Shown piece after piece: positions 49,884 through 59,256 of a stretch of 64,000 bases of DNA. Made by a program: the position numbers and the translations under genes. Origin of the DNA: Gordonia sp. SID5947 (GTDB lineage Bacteria; Actinomycetota; Actinomycetes; Mycobacteriales; Mycobacteriaceae); assembly GCF_009862785.1 (NCBI RefSeq), contig NZ_WWHU01000001.1:930001-994000 (forward strand), in the 5' to 3' direction. The number at the start of each line of letters is the position of its first letter. Positions within the stretch are counted from its first letter, which is position 1. The notes below the pieces were generated by a model. That model did not search any database and was not told the DNA's origin. It saw only the letters and a list, made by a program, of their open reading frames with translations.

Positions 49884-50729
49884 ATGACCTCCGAGAACTC
49901 ACCGACCGTACTGATCTCCCCTGCGATGGCCGTGCCGTCGCGCTACTACCGACCTGTCGTCGACGCCTTCGGTCGCCGCGGGTGGTCTGCGACGACGATT
50001 CCGCGACGCGGGATCGGAGACGGCGCCCAACCGCCCTCGCGCGCTCTCGACTGGTCGTATGCGGATGAGACAGATGACCTCGCCGCCGCGGTTCGCTTGG
50101 TGCGCGAGACGTCCGGCGGGCCGGTGATGATCCTCGGGCACAGTCTCGGTGCCCAGTTGTGTGCGATGCTCGGCCGCCGACGCGACGACAGCGCCCCGGA
50201 CCTCGTCGCCACTGTGGCCGGATCGGTCCCGTATTTCCGGCATTACCCCAAGGGCGGCGTGACGGAGTGGTGCACCGCAGCCGCGGTCCCGCTCGCCACG
50301 GCGGCCTTCGGTCACTGGCCCACACCAGGTTTCGGCGCGCCGGCGCCTCGCACGCTGATGCGGGAATGGGCCCGAATGGTCCGCACCGGGCGCACCCCGT
50401 TCGACGGCGCCGATCCGATCTCGATCCCCACGTTCGCCGTACGCCTCGCAGGCGACCGACTGGCACCCGCGGCGGCGGCCGAACACTTCGAGCGCGCCTT
50501 TGCGGCCGCCTCACGCACAACCTGGACGTATTCAGCGGGAGACTGCCCTCCGGGTGGGTCGGTGGGACATGTGCGCTGGGCCCGCACCCCGGATGCCGTT
50601 GTCGATCGCGTCGTCGACTGGTGGGTGCATCGCCTCGGCAACGAGGGCATCCGCAGTCGTCCACGACGCGGTGTCTCGATCACGGCGACGACCACACCGA
50701 GGGTGCCCGGTCCCATCATCGAGGCGTAG
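49884..50729 (+). CDS. Alpha/beta hydrolase
   Basis: 281 residues. The nucleophile elbow GHSLG (MILGHSLGAQLCAML, near residue 76) and the N-terminal VLISPAMAVPSRYYRPVVDAF fit a serine hydrolase similar to putative YheT/serine aminopeptidase-like enzymes. A late Asp (LAGDRLAP) and His (VGHVRWAR) complete a plausible triad. Substrate unknown. It converges on the MFS gene. Confidence 0.75.
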   Translation: MTSENSPTVLISPAMAVPSRYYRPVVDAFGRRGWSATTIPRRGIGDGAQPPSRALDWSYADETDDLAAAVRLVRETSGGPVMILGHSLGAQLCAMLGRRRDDSAPDLVATVAGSVPYFRHYPKGGVTEWCTAAAVPLATAAFGHWPTPGFGAPAPRTLMREWARMVRTGRTPFDGADPISIPTFAVRLAGDRLAPAAAAEHFERAFAAASRTTWTYSAGDCPPGGSVGHVRWARTPDAVVDRVVDWWVHRLGNEGIRSRPRRGVSITATTTPRVPGPIIEA

Positions 50730-50806
50730 ATCGACAACGCGCTGTCACCACGACCGTAGGTGTGCCCGCCTTCAACCCAGCCGTCGAGGAACCGGTATCG
50801 GAACAG

Positions 50807-52270
50807 TCAGCCGGGCGTCGATGCCAGGATCTGCTCACGGGTACGCGCGGCCGTCGCAGCAGCCCAGCGGCCCGTCGACACGATACCGACCACGATGATC
50901 CCGACACCGCACAGCGCCATGAGAATCCACGCCGGATGCGACGCCGCGGCCAGCCCGGTCCAGACGGGGCCGTCGATACCGGAGAACGCCACGGCTCCGA
51001 AGATCGCAACGCCCAGCGAGATCCCGACCTGGCGGCTGGTCGAGGCGATCGCCGACGCGACGCCGGCCTGTGACCGGGGCATACCCGAGACGGCGGCATT
51101 CGTGATGGGGGCGTTGACCAATCCCATGCCCACGCCGAGGAACAGGTACGCGACGCCGAGGTACCACATGCTGGTGTCATTGCCTGCCTGCGTCAGCATC
51201 AAGCCACTGACGAGCACCATCGCACCGGCTCCGACCATCGGCACACGTGCGCCACGATCGCCCACCAGCCGACCCGACAACGGCGAGAAGACCGCGTTCG
51301 CGACCGCCATCGGCAACGTCATCAGACCGGCCTGCAGCGGGCTCAACCCGCGGACCTGCTGCAGGTAGAGAGTGTTGAGGAACAGGAATCCGCCCATCGC
51401 GCTGAACGCGAGGATGGCACCGATCACCGAACTGCTGAACGGGACGCTGTGGAAGAAGCGGAGATCGAGCAGTGGCTCACGCCTGCGCGACTCGACGAGA
51501 AGGAACGCGACGAGCGCGACGACCGCGGTGGCGAAGGCGCCGATGACGAGGCCGGAGTCCCAACCGAGACCGCGGCCCTCGATGATGCCGTAGGTGACGG
51601 TGGCGAGGAAGACGAGGATCAGGAACTGGCCGGCCGGGTCGGGACGGCGCGCGCGAGCGGCCTTCGACTCCGGAACGAGGATCGCGGTGAGGATGATCGC
51701 AGCGAGGCAGACCGGGACGTTCAACCAGAAGATGGCCTCCCAGCCGATGCCGTCGACCAAGGCGCCGCCGACGAGCGGCCCGAGTGCCATGCTCACCCCG
51801 ATTGCCGTCCCCCACATGCCGATCGCACGTGCCCGTTCTTTCGGCTCCGTGAAGGTGTTGGTGATGATCGACATCGCGACCGGATTCATCATCGCGCCAC
51901 CGATCGCTTGGAGCATCCGGGCACCGATGAGCATCTCCGGCGACACCGCGAGCGAGCAGAGAATGGAACCGAGCCCGAAGATCGTGAGCCCCACCTGGAA
52001 GACGCGCTTGCGACCCAGTCGGTCGCCGAGCGATCCACCGAGCATCAACAAGCTGGCCAGCACGAGGGTGTAGGCGTCCACCACCCATTGCAGCTGGGAT
52101 GCCGTCGCGCCGAGGTCGGAACCGATCGCCGGTAGTGCGACGTTGACGCCGGATGTGTCGATCCCGACGATGAACAGGCTCAGACAGCACGTCGCCAAGA
52201 TCGCCATGCGACGGCGCGTGCCGAGTTCGGAGATGTCCGTGCGTGGGTCGGGCATGGTCGGGAGGTTCAC
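50807..52270 (-). CDS. MFS drug exporter, DHA2 (EmrB/QacA, 14-TMS) family
   Basis: 487 residues with about 14 transmembrane helices. Motif A is GGSLGDRLGRKRVF and the family motif C is in GWEAIFWLNVPVCL and GVSMALGPLVGGALVDG. It exports drugs or metabolites using the proton gradient. The GTG at 52270 overlaps the marR stop (GTGA), so the regulator is first in the operon and probably controls both. Confidence 0.88.
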   Translation of the reverse strand: MNLPTMPDPRTDISELGTRRRMAILATCCLSLFIVGIDTSGVNVALPAIGSDLGATASQLQWVVDAYTLVLASLLMLGGSLGDRLGRKRVFQVGLTIFGLGSILCSLAVSPEMLIGARMLQAIGGAMMNPVAMSIITNTFTEPKERARAIGMWGTAIGVSMALGPLVGGALVDGIGWEAIFWLNVPVCLAAIILTAILVPESKAARARRPDPAGQFLILVFLATVTYGIIEGRGLGWDSGLVIGAFATAVVALVAFLLVESRRREPLLDLRFFHSVPFSSSVIGAILAFSAMGGFLFLNTLYLQQVRGLSPLQAGLMTLPMAVANAVFSPLSGRLVGDRGARVPMVGAGAMVLVSGLMLTQAGNDTSMWYLGVAYLFLGVGMGLVNAPITNAAVSGMPRSQAGVASAIASTSRQVGISLGVAIFGAVAFSGIDGPVWTGLAAASHPAWILMALCGVGIIVVGIVSTGRWAAATAARTREQILASTPG

Positions 52271-52728
52271 GATTCGGCCGCCTCTCGCAGGGCGTCGAGG
52301 AGAAAGCCCAGATCCCGCCGCTGCGCGTCGTCGAGTGTTGCGAACATCGTGGGCGCGATCGCGGGGTCGGCGATGACCGAATCGACGATCCGACGACCCT
52401 CATCGGTGATGGTGACCACCTTGTATCGCCGATCCGTGGGATGCGGCTCTCGCGTGACGAGTCCGCGATCGACGAGGTCGTTGACGATGCCGCTGGTCGC
52501 GGGCGCGTCGATGCCGAGTCGTCTGGCCAGGTCGCTCTGGGTCATGTCGCGCACGGCGATCCGGCGCAGTGCACGAAATCGACTGAAGGGCATGTCGACC
52601 CGGGCATCGATCCGGGCGCGCGACTCCACCGCGTGGTCACGGACCAGGCTGTTCATCGCGAACCACAGTTCCGTGGCCGTCGGCGTGGCCACCGTGTGCG
52701 CGCGGTGTCGCGAATCAGTTGTACGCAT
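52267..52728 (-). CDS. MarR-family transcriptional regulator
   Basis: 153 residues with a winged helix (MTQSDLARRLGIDAPATSGIVNDLVDRGLVTREPHPTDRRY split over recognition helix and wing). The ATG at 52728 lies inside a perfect inverted repeat and 6 nt after a TACAAT hexamer, so the mRNA is predicted to be leaderless and blocked by the regulator itself. The target is most likely the coupled MFS exporter. Confidence 0.87.
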   Translation of the reverse strand: MRTTDSRHRAHTVATPTATELWFAMNSLVRDHAVESRARIDARVDMPFSRFRALRRIAVRDMTQSDLARRLGIDAPATSGIVNDLVDRGLVTREPHPTDRRYKVVTITDEGRRIVDSVIADPAIAPTMFATLDDAQRRDLGFLLDALREAAES

Positions 52729-52750
52729 ACAACGATTGTATGCGTACAAC
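52718..52750. promoter_or_regulatory. MarR operator: perfect 15-bp inverted repeat over promoter and start codon
   Basis: GTTGTACGCATACAA and its exact complement flank a CGA spacer. The repeat covers the -10 hexamer (minus-strand TACAAT, 52735-52740) and the first codons of the regulator. This is the expected layout for autorepression by a MarR dimer. Confidence 0.8.
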
Positions 52751-52800
52751 TGTCTGTCGCGCCACCTCACCTGGGCGGGCGGAGATCGGCGATGATCAGA

Positions 52801-55800
52801 TCATGTGTTGAAGTACTTGGCCTCCGGGTGATGCAGCACGAACGCATCGGTCGACTGCTCGGGATGCAGCTGCAGTTCCTCCGACAGCACCACACCGATC
52901 CGCTCCGGCTCGAGCAACTCCATCATCTTGGCGCGATCGTCGAGATCCGGGCATGCGCCGTAGCCGAACGAGAAGCGCGCGCCGCGGTATTCGAGGTCGA
53001 AGAAGCCCTGCGCGTTCTCGGGGTCCTCTCCGGCGAACGACGTTCCCGCGACCGTCAACTCACTTCGCACGCGCTGGTGCCAGTACTCCGCCAGCGCTTC
53101 GGTCAGCTGGACGCCGATGCCGTGCACCTCGAGATAATCGCGGTAGGCGTCCTCTGCGAACAGCTTGTTCGCGAAGTCCGCGATCGGCTGGCCCATGGTG
53201 ACCAGCTGGAACGGGAGCACGTCCACCGTGCCGGCGGCCTGCGCCTGCTCGCGCGACATGATGAAGTCGGCGACACAGAGGAATCGGGACCTCTGCTGGC
53301 GTGGGAAGTCGAAACTGTGGCGGACCTCGGCATCCGGCCGCGGCTCGGCGAGGACATGGACCGTGTCGCCCTCGCTGACCGCCGGGAAATAGCCGTAGAC
53401 GACGGCGACATGCGCCAGGATGCCCTCGGTCGCGAGGCGATCGATCCAATAGCGCAGTCGCGGGCGGCCCTCGGACTCGACGAGCTCCTCGTACGACGGT
53501 CCTTCTCCCCCGCGGACGCCGCGCAGGCCCCACTGCCCGAGGAACAGCGCGCGTTCGTCGAGGAGCTGGAGATAGTCGGCCACCGGCACACCCTTGACGA
53601 TGCGCGTCCCCCAGAACGGCGGCGACGGGATCGCGTTGTCGGCGGCCACATCCGATCGCGCCGGGACCTCGACGGGGGTCTCGGCGGCCTTGCGCTTCTC
53701 GGCGATCCGGCGTGAGCGTTCGTGCCGCGCCTTGCGCTCCTCGACCTTCTTCCGTGCGGCAATCGCCTCCGGGCTGTTCGGATCCGGCCCCTCACCCCGT
53801 TTGGTCGCCATGATCTCGTCCATCAGTCGCAGACCTTCGAAAGCGTCGCGCGCGTAGTGGACATCACCGTCGTACGTCTCGGACAGATCGTTCTCGACAT
53901 AAGTCCGGGTGAGTGCAGCACCACCGAGCAACACCGGGAAGCTGGACGCCACTCCGCGCGAATTGATCTCCTCGAGGTTCTCCTTCATCACCACAGTCGA
54001 TTTGACGAGCAGTCCCGACATGCCGATGACGTCGGCCCGCTTGTCCTCGGCGGCCTCGAGGATGGTGTTGATCGGTTGCTTGATACCGAGGTTGACCACC
54101 TCGTACCCGTTGTTGGACAGGATGATGTCGACGAGATTCTTACCGATGTCGTGGACGTCACCCTTGACCGTCGCCAGCACGATGCGGCCCTTGCCGTCCT
54201 CGCCGGTGGCTTCCATGTGTGGTTCCAGATGCGCGACAGCGGTTTTCATCACCTCGGCAGACTGCAGCACGAACGGAAGCTGCATCTGTCCCGAACCGAA
54301 GAGCTCGCCGACGGTCTTCATGCCCGAGAGCAACGTCTCGTTGATGATCTCCAGCGGCGGCTTCTCGGTCATCGCCGCGTCCAGGTCCTCCTCGAGGCCG
54401 TTGCGCTCACCGTCGACGATGCGTCGCTCCAGACGATCGAACAACGGGAGTTTCGCGAGCTCGGCCGCACGGGATTCGCGCGCCGACGCCGCCGACACCC
54501 CTTCGAACAGCTGCATCAGCTTCTGCAGCGGGTCGTAACCCGGGTCGTCGTCCCCCCTCGCCCCGCTCGGCCGCCGACGGTCGTAGACGAGATCGAGTGC
54601 GACCTCGCGATGCTCCTCCGGGATCCGCGCCATCGGCAGGATCTTCGACGCATGGACGATCGCGGTGTCGAGGCCGGCCTGCACACATTCGTGCAGGAAC
54701 ACCGAGTTCAGCACCTGCCGAGCAGCCGGATTCAGGCCGAAGGAAATGTTGGAGATACCCAGCGTGAAGTGCACGTCGGGGTGAGCCTCGTGCAACCGGC
54801 GGATGGCTTCGATGGTCTCGATGCCGTCGCGCCGAACCTCTTCCTGCCCTGTCGAGATCGGGAAGGTGAGGGCATCGATGATGATGTCCTCCTCGGACAG
54901 ACCCCAGTTCTCGGTGATGTCTGTGATCAACCGTTCCGCGATCCGGACCTTCCAGTCCGCGGTCCGCGCCTGCCCTTCCTCGTCGATGGTCAGCGCCACG
55001 ACGGCGGCACCGTGCTCCACGACGAGCTGCATGATGCGGGTGAACCGCGAGTCGGGTCCGTCGCCGTCCTCATAGTTGACCGAGTTGACCGCACAGCGTC
55101 CGCCGAGTGCCTCCAAACCGGCCTTGATGACGGCAGGCTCGGTGGAGTCGAGCATGATCGGCAGCGTCGATGACGTGGCGAATCGGCTCGCCAGTGCGGT
55201 CATGTCGACGGCGCCGTCGCGACCCACGTAATCGACGTTGAGGTCGAGCATGTGCGCGCCGTCGCGCGTCTGATCCTTGGCGATGTCGAGGCACTTCTGG
55301 TAGTCCTCGGCGATCATCGCCTCACGAAATGCCTTGGAGCCGTTGGTGTTGGTCCGCTCACCGATGACCAGGAAGCTCGCGTCCTGGTCGAAGGGCACCG
55401 CACTGTAGAGCGACGACGTCTCCGCGATGTGCTCCGGCTCGCGGTGTGCCGCGGTCACCTCGGACACGCGTTCGGCGACCTGCCGGATGTGTTCGGGTGT
55501 GGTCCCGCAGCAGCCGCCCACGAATGCCAGTCCGAAGTCGGAGACGAAATCTCCCAGGGCGGTGGCCAACTCGTCAGGCTGCAGGGGGTACTCCGCACCG
55601 TTGGCACCCAGCACCGGCAGTCCGGCATTCGGCATGACCGACACAGGAATCCGTGCGTGCTTCGACAGGTACCGGAGGTGTTCGCTCATCTCGGCGGGTC
55701 CGGTCGCGCAGTTCAACCCGATCATGTCGACGCCGAGCGGCTCGATGGCCGTGAGTGCCGCACCGATCTCCGAGCCGAGCAACATGGTGCCGGTGGTCTC

Positions 55801-56412
55801 CACGGTCACGTGGCTGATGATCGGGATCGACCGTCCGAGATCGTTCATGGCGCGGCGGGCCGCCACGATCGCGGCCTTCACCTGCAGGAGATCTTGCGAG
55901 GTCTCCACCAGGATGGCATCCGCACCGCCGTCGAGCATGCCGGCGACGCACTCGTAGTAGGCGTCGCGGATCACCGCGAAGGTCGTGTGGCCGAGGCTGG
56001 GCAGTTTGGTGCCCGGTCCGATCGAGCCGAGCACGAATCGCGCCGTCCCGTCGGCCGACGGCCCCATCTCGTCGGCCACGCCCCTGGCGATGCCCGTGCC
56101 TTTGTACGACAGTTCGCGGATGCGGTCGGCGATGTCGTAGTCACCGAGGTTCGAGAGGTTGCAGCCGAACGTGTTGGTCTCGACGGCGTCCGCGCCGGCC
56201 TCGAAATAGGCACGGTGGATGGCGGCCAGGACATCGGGGCGGGTGTCGTTGAGGATCTCGTTGCAGCCCTCGAGACCGTTGAAGTCGTCGAGTGTGAGAT
56301 CGGCGGCCTGCAGCATGGTGCCCATGGCCCCGTCGCCGATCAGCACTCGACGCGACATCGCCGTGAGGAATGTCGTGTCGTAGGCGGCCGGGTCATTGGT
56401 GCGGGTCGACAT
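52801..56412 (-). CDS. metH: Cobalamin-dependent methionine synthase
   Basis: 1203 residues with all four modules: homocysteine domain with zinc ligands near Cys235 and Cys300/301 (GLNCATG; GGCCGTTPEH), pterin domain (GERTNTNGSKAFR), cobalamin domain with DVHDIGKNLV near residue 750, and the SAM-binding reactivation domain. A charged Lys/Arg/Glu-rich linker (near 880-920) precedes the last module. It uses the cofactor made by the cob genes in this window. TACGCT (56420-56425) lies 7 nt before the ATG, so no room exists for a riboswitch. Confidence 0.97.
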   Translation of the reverse strand: MSTRTNDPAAYDTTFLTAMSRRVLIGDGAMGTMLQAADLTLDDFNGLEGCNEILNDTRPDVLAAIHRAYFEAGADAVETNTFGCNLSNLGDYDIADRIRELSYKGTGIARGVADEMGPSADGTARFVLGSIGPGTKLPSLGHTTFAVIRDAYYECVAGMLDGGADAILVETSQDLLQVKAAIVAARRAMNDLGRSIPIISHVTVETTGTMLLGSEIGAALTAIEPLGVDMIGLNCATGPAEMSEHLRYLSKHARIPVSVMPNAGLPVLGANGAEYPLQPDELATALGDFVSDFGLAFVGGCCGTTPEHIRQVAERVSEVTAAHREPEHIAETSSLYSAVPFDQDASFLVIGERTNTNGSKAFREAMIAEDYQKCLDIAKDQTRDGAHMLDLNVDYVGRDGAVDMTALASRFATSSTLPIMLDSTEPAVIKAGLEALGGRCAVNSVNYEDGDGPDSRFTRIMQLVVEHGAAVVALTIDEEGQARTADWKVRIAERLITDITENWGLSEEDIIIDALTFPISTGQEEVRRDGIETIEAIRRLHEAHPDVHFTLGISNISFGLNPAARQVLNSVFLHECVQAGLDTAIVHASKILPMARIPEEHREVALDLVYDRRRPSGARGDDDPGYDPLQKLMQLFEGVSAASARESRAAELAKLPLFDRLERRIVDGERNGLEEDLDAAMTEKPPLEIINETLLSGMKTVGELFGSGQMQLPFVLQSAEVMKTAVAHLEPHMEATGEDGKGRIVLATVKGDVHDIGKNLVDIILSNNGYEVVNLGIKQPINTILEAAEDKRADVIGMSGLLVKSTVVMKENLEEINSRGVASSFPVLLGGAALTRTYVENDLSETYDGDVHYARDAFEGLRLMDEIMATKRGEGPDPNSPEAIAARKKVEERKARHERSRRIAEKRKAAETPVEVPARSDVAADNAIPSPPFWGTRIVKGVPVADYLQLLDERALFLGQWGLRGVRGGEGPSYEELVESEGRPRLRYWIDRLATEGILAHVAVVYGYFPAVSEGDTVHVLAEPRPDAEVRHSFDFPRQQRSRFLCVADFIMSREQAQAAGTVDVLPFQLVTMGQPIADFANKLFAEDAYRDYLEVHGIGVQLTEALAEYWHQRVRSELTVAGTSFAGEDPENAQGFFDLEYRGARFSFGYGACPDLDDRAKMMELLEPERIGVVLSEELQLHPEQSTDAFVLHHPEAKYFNT

Positions 56413-56419
56413 GGTTGTC

Positions 56420-56425
56420 AGCGTA
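56420..56425 (-). promoter_or_regulatory. Candidate -10 element for leaderless metH
   Basis: TACGCT with 7 nt to the metH ATG; faces the PAC2 element at 56452-56457. Confidence 0.5.
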
Positions 56426-56451
56426 GTTCGCCCTCTCTCGGGGTTCGGTCG

Positions 56452-56457
56452 TAGGCT
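56452..56457 (+). promoter_or_regulatory. Candidate -10 element for leaderless PAC2 gene
   Basis: TAGGCT with 6 nt to the GTG at 56464. Only 26 bp separate it from the metH element, so their -35 zones cross. Confidence 0.5.
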
Positions 56458-56463
56458 GGTTCA

Positions 56464-57363
56464 GTGAACGCTGAGCAGAGGTCGAACCTTCCCCAGCTGC
56501 GCAAGCCCATCCTGTTGGCCGCCTTCGAGGGGTGGAACGACGCGGGGGACGCTGCCAGCAGCGCGATCGAGCATCTGGCACTCACCTGGGATGCCGTTCC
56601 GCTGGTCGACATCGACTCCGACGACTACTACGACTTCCAGGTGAACCGACCCACGGTCAAGCAGATCGACGGGGTCACCCGACGGATCGACTGGCCCACC
56701 ACGTCCATTTCCTATTGCACCCCCCAAGGTGCGGACCGTGACATCGTACTTGTTCGCGGCATCGAGCCGAACATGCGCTGGCGGGCGTTCTGCGCCGAGA
56801 TCGTGGACCTTGCGCGTGCGCTGGACGTGGAGACGACCGTCATGCTCGGTGCGCTCCTCGCCGACACGCCACACACGCGGCCGGTCCCGGTGACCGGCAC
56901 GGCGTACAGCAGCGAGTCCGCAGCGCAGTTCAACCTCGCCGAGAGCCGCTACGAGGGTCCGACCGGGATCACCGGGGTTCTCCAGGATCTGTTCGTCCAG
57001 GCTGGGCTGCCGGCCGTGTCGTTCTGGGCCGCGGTCCCCCACTACGTCTCGACTCCCCCGAACCCGAAGGCGACGGTGGCGCTGCTGAACCGTGTCGAGG
57101 AGGTGCTCGACGTGGAGGTACCGCTTGCGACGTTGCCCGAGCAGGCAGAGGAGTGGGAACGCGCGGTCACCGAGATGACCGAGGACGACGAGGAGATCGC
57201 CGACTACGTCCGCGGGCTGGAAGAGCGCGGTGACGCCGAACTCGAGGCCGACGACGTGATGGCCAAGATCGACGGGGATGCCCTGGCCGCCGAGTTCGAG
57301 CGGTACCTCAAGCGCCGTGGACCGGGCGGGACGGGACGCGGTCAGGGGTCGTTCGGGAGCTGA
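56464..57363 (+). CDS. PAC2 family protein (Rv2125-like)
   Basis: 299 residues. LLAAFEGWNDAGDAASSAIEHL and the later VSFWAAVPHYVSTPPNPKATVALL fit the PAC2 family, related by fold to proteasome-assembly chaperones. The acidic C-terminus (about 235-285) is predicted helical. A link to the proteasome in actinobacteria is suspected from the family name but unproven. GTG start with TAGGCT 6 nt upstream; divergent from metH. Position matches Rv2125. Confidence 0.87.
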   Translation: MNAEQRSNLPQLRKPILLAAFEGWNDAGDAASSAIEHLALTWDAVPLVDIDSDDYYDFQVNRPTVKQIDGVTRRIDWPTTSISYCTPQGADRDIVLVRGIEPNMRWRAFCAEIVDLARALDVETTVMLGALLADTPHTRPVPVTGTAYSSESAAQFNLAESRYEGPTGITGVLQDLFVQAGLPAVSFWAAVPHYVSTPPNPKATVALLNRVEEVLDVEVPLATLPEQAEEWERAVTEMTEDDEEIADYVRGLEERGDAELEADDVMAKIDGDALAAEFERYLKRRGPGGTGRGQGSFGS

Positions 57364-57368
57364 GCGGG

Positions 57369-57550
57369 GGGTCTCGATACACCTCCTCGCTGCGCTCGTC
57401 GGCTACTCGACCGACGGACCGGTCGAGTACTCGCGAACGATCGTGAGGGCGGATGCCTTCTGCCGGTCGAGTGGCCGCGAACGATCGTGAGGGCGGATGC
57501 CTTCTGCCGGTCGAGTAGCCGCGAACGAAGTGAGTGGCGTATCGAGACCC
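57369..57550. repeat. Intergenic palindromic repeat element with internal 44-bp tandem duplication
   Basis: The 12-base ends GGGTCTCGATAC and GTATCGAGACCC are perfect inverted repeats. Inside, TACTCGACC and GGTCGAGTA form a second stem (57404-57429), and a 44-bp unit is duplicated (57432-57475 and 57476-57519, one mismatch) with a third partial copy. It lies between convergent genes and encodes nothing. It resembles dispersed REP-like elements of Gordonia-type genomes and may terminate both transcripts. Confidence 0.75.
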
Positions 57551-57560
57551 GACAGCCCTG

Positions 57561-57869
57561 TCAGCCGATCCTCTCGATGGACACGACCGGCGTGGTGATC
57601 CGCCAGGTGCGTACGTCCGGGTCGTCGGCGGCCCGCACCCAGAACTGCGCGGATTCGCCGATGCGGCAGGATTTCACACCGAGAAGCGGGATGTCCTCGG
57701 AGTCACGACGCAGCCGGCTGACGGCCCACTCGTCGCTGTCCGTGCCACCGACCCCTGGCGCCCGGAGCAACGTCATGTCGTCGAAGTCGAGCAGGTAGGT
57801 GGATGTGCGGGTCACCACCGTCCACACCCCGGCAGTGGTGTCGGGATCGATTTGCTGAGCGCGTGCCAC
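57561..57869 (-). CDS. Small conserved hypothetical protein
   Basis: 102 residues from GTG 57869: ARAQQIDPDTTAGVWTVVTR, YLLDFDDMTLLRAPG, IPLLGVKSCRIGESAQFW and a final TTPVVSIERIG give an all-beta look. I do not recognise a family. The frame stays open upstream into the mshC 3' end, but that part is Arg-rich shadow sequence. TACAGT (57876-57881) exactly 6 nt before the GTG supports this start. Confidence 0.6.
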   Translation of the reverse strand: MARAQQIDPDTTAGVWTVVTRTSTYLLDFDDMTLLRAPGVGGTDSDEWAVSRLRRDSEDIPLLGVKSCRIGESAQFWVRAADDPDVRTWRITTPVVSIERIG

Positions 57870-57940
57870 GAAAGAACTGTACCCACCCGGATTCCGGCGT
57901 TCGCGACGACATCGGGCTGGTGTGGCGCCGACGCGCGATG

Positions 57941-59181
57941 CTACGACAGCGCGACGCCGAGCAGCGCGTCGACGGCCTGCTCGATCTCGGCGGGCGCACC
58001 GGCAGACGCTCCGATCCCCTCCGCCACATCGCGACACCATGCGTCGACCGCGGCCAGCGCCTTCGGCGTATCGAGATCGTCGGCCAGGTGCTGACGGACA
58101 CGCGCGATCACGGGTGCGGCATCCGGCCCCGCTGGTGCCGATGTCGCGGTGCGCCAACGCTGCAGACGCTCACGGGCCGCGTCGAGAACCGCGTCGGTCC
58201 ACATCCGGTCCGCTCGATAGTGATCGGCGAGCAGGGCAAGCCGGATCGCGGCCGGATCCACACCGTCACGTCGCAGACCGGAGACGAACACGAGATTGCC
58301 GCGGCTCTTCGACATCTTCTCGCCGTCGAGGCCGACCATGCCGGTGTGCACGTAGTGGCGGGCGAAACGTCGCGAATCGGTGAGTGCCTCGCCATGAGCG
58401 GCCGAGAACTCGTGATGGGGAAGATGAGATCGTTGCCGCCGCCCTGGATGTCGAACTCGACGCCGAGGCGGTTCAGTGCGATCGCCGAGCACTCGATGTG
58501 CCATCCGGGCCGACCCGGCCCCTGCGGCGACTCCCACGACGGCTCCCCCGGCCGCGCGGCGCGCCACAACAGCGCATCGAGCGGATCCCGTTTCCCGGCT
58601 CGATCGGGATCACCGCCGCGCTCGGCGAAGAACTTCTCCATCGTCGCGCGGTCGTACCCGGATTCGTAGCCGAACTGCTCGGTCGCGTCCGTGCGGAAGT
58701 ACACGTCGGGGTACTCGACGTCATCGACGACATATGCCGCGCCCGAGGCCAACAGCTTGCCGACCACCTCGATGACCTCGTCGACCGATTCGATGGCGCC
58801 GATGTAGTCACGGGGCGGGAGCACGCGCAGCGCGGTCATGTCGTCGCGGAACAGCTGGGTCTCGCGCGCACCGAGGTCCTGCCAGTCGATCCCGTCGCGT
58901 TCGGCACGCTCGAAGAGCGGATCGTCGACGTCGGTCACGTTCTGCACGTAATGCACGTCGTGGCCGAGATCGCGCAGCACGCGGTTCACCAGATCGAATG
59001 TCACGTAGGTGGCGGCGTGCCCCAGGTGGGTCGCGTCGTAGGGGGTGATCCCGCAGACGTACATCGTCGCGGTCTCACCCGGACTGACCGGCCGAACCTG
59101 TGCGTCGGAGGTGTCATAGAGGCGGAGTGCCGGCCCGGTGCCCGGCACGGCCGGAAGGGCGGGGTCAGGCCATGACTGCAT
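57941..59181 (-). pseudogene. mshC: L-cysteine:1D-myo-inositol 2-amino-2-deoxy-alpha-D-glucopyranoside ligase, frameshifted
   Basis: CysS-like class I synthetase fold that makes the Cys-GlcN-Ins precursor of mycothiol. The N-terminal part ([36 protein letters not shown]) and the C-terminal part ([26 protein letters not shown]) are in adjacent frames. The break is near 58416-58421, where TTC is followed by four C rather than the five needed; one restored base gives 413 residues against 414 in M. tuberculosis. ATG 59181 has TACAGT (59188-59193) 6 nt upstream. A true null would lack mycothiol; base-calling error is more likely. Confidence 0.9.
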
Positions 59182-59256
59182 GTGTCCACTGTATTGCCCG
59201 GCTCGCCGGGCGCCCCGCCGGGATGGTCTGCCCGGCCGCGTGGCCCCCGTTCCCGG

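Noticed and set aside
57432..57519. Tandem 44-bp repeats as a possible CRISPR array
   Set aside because: Only two full copies, directly abutting with no unique spacers, and no cas genes nearby.
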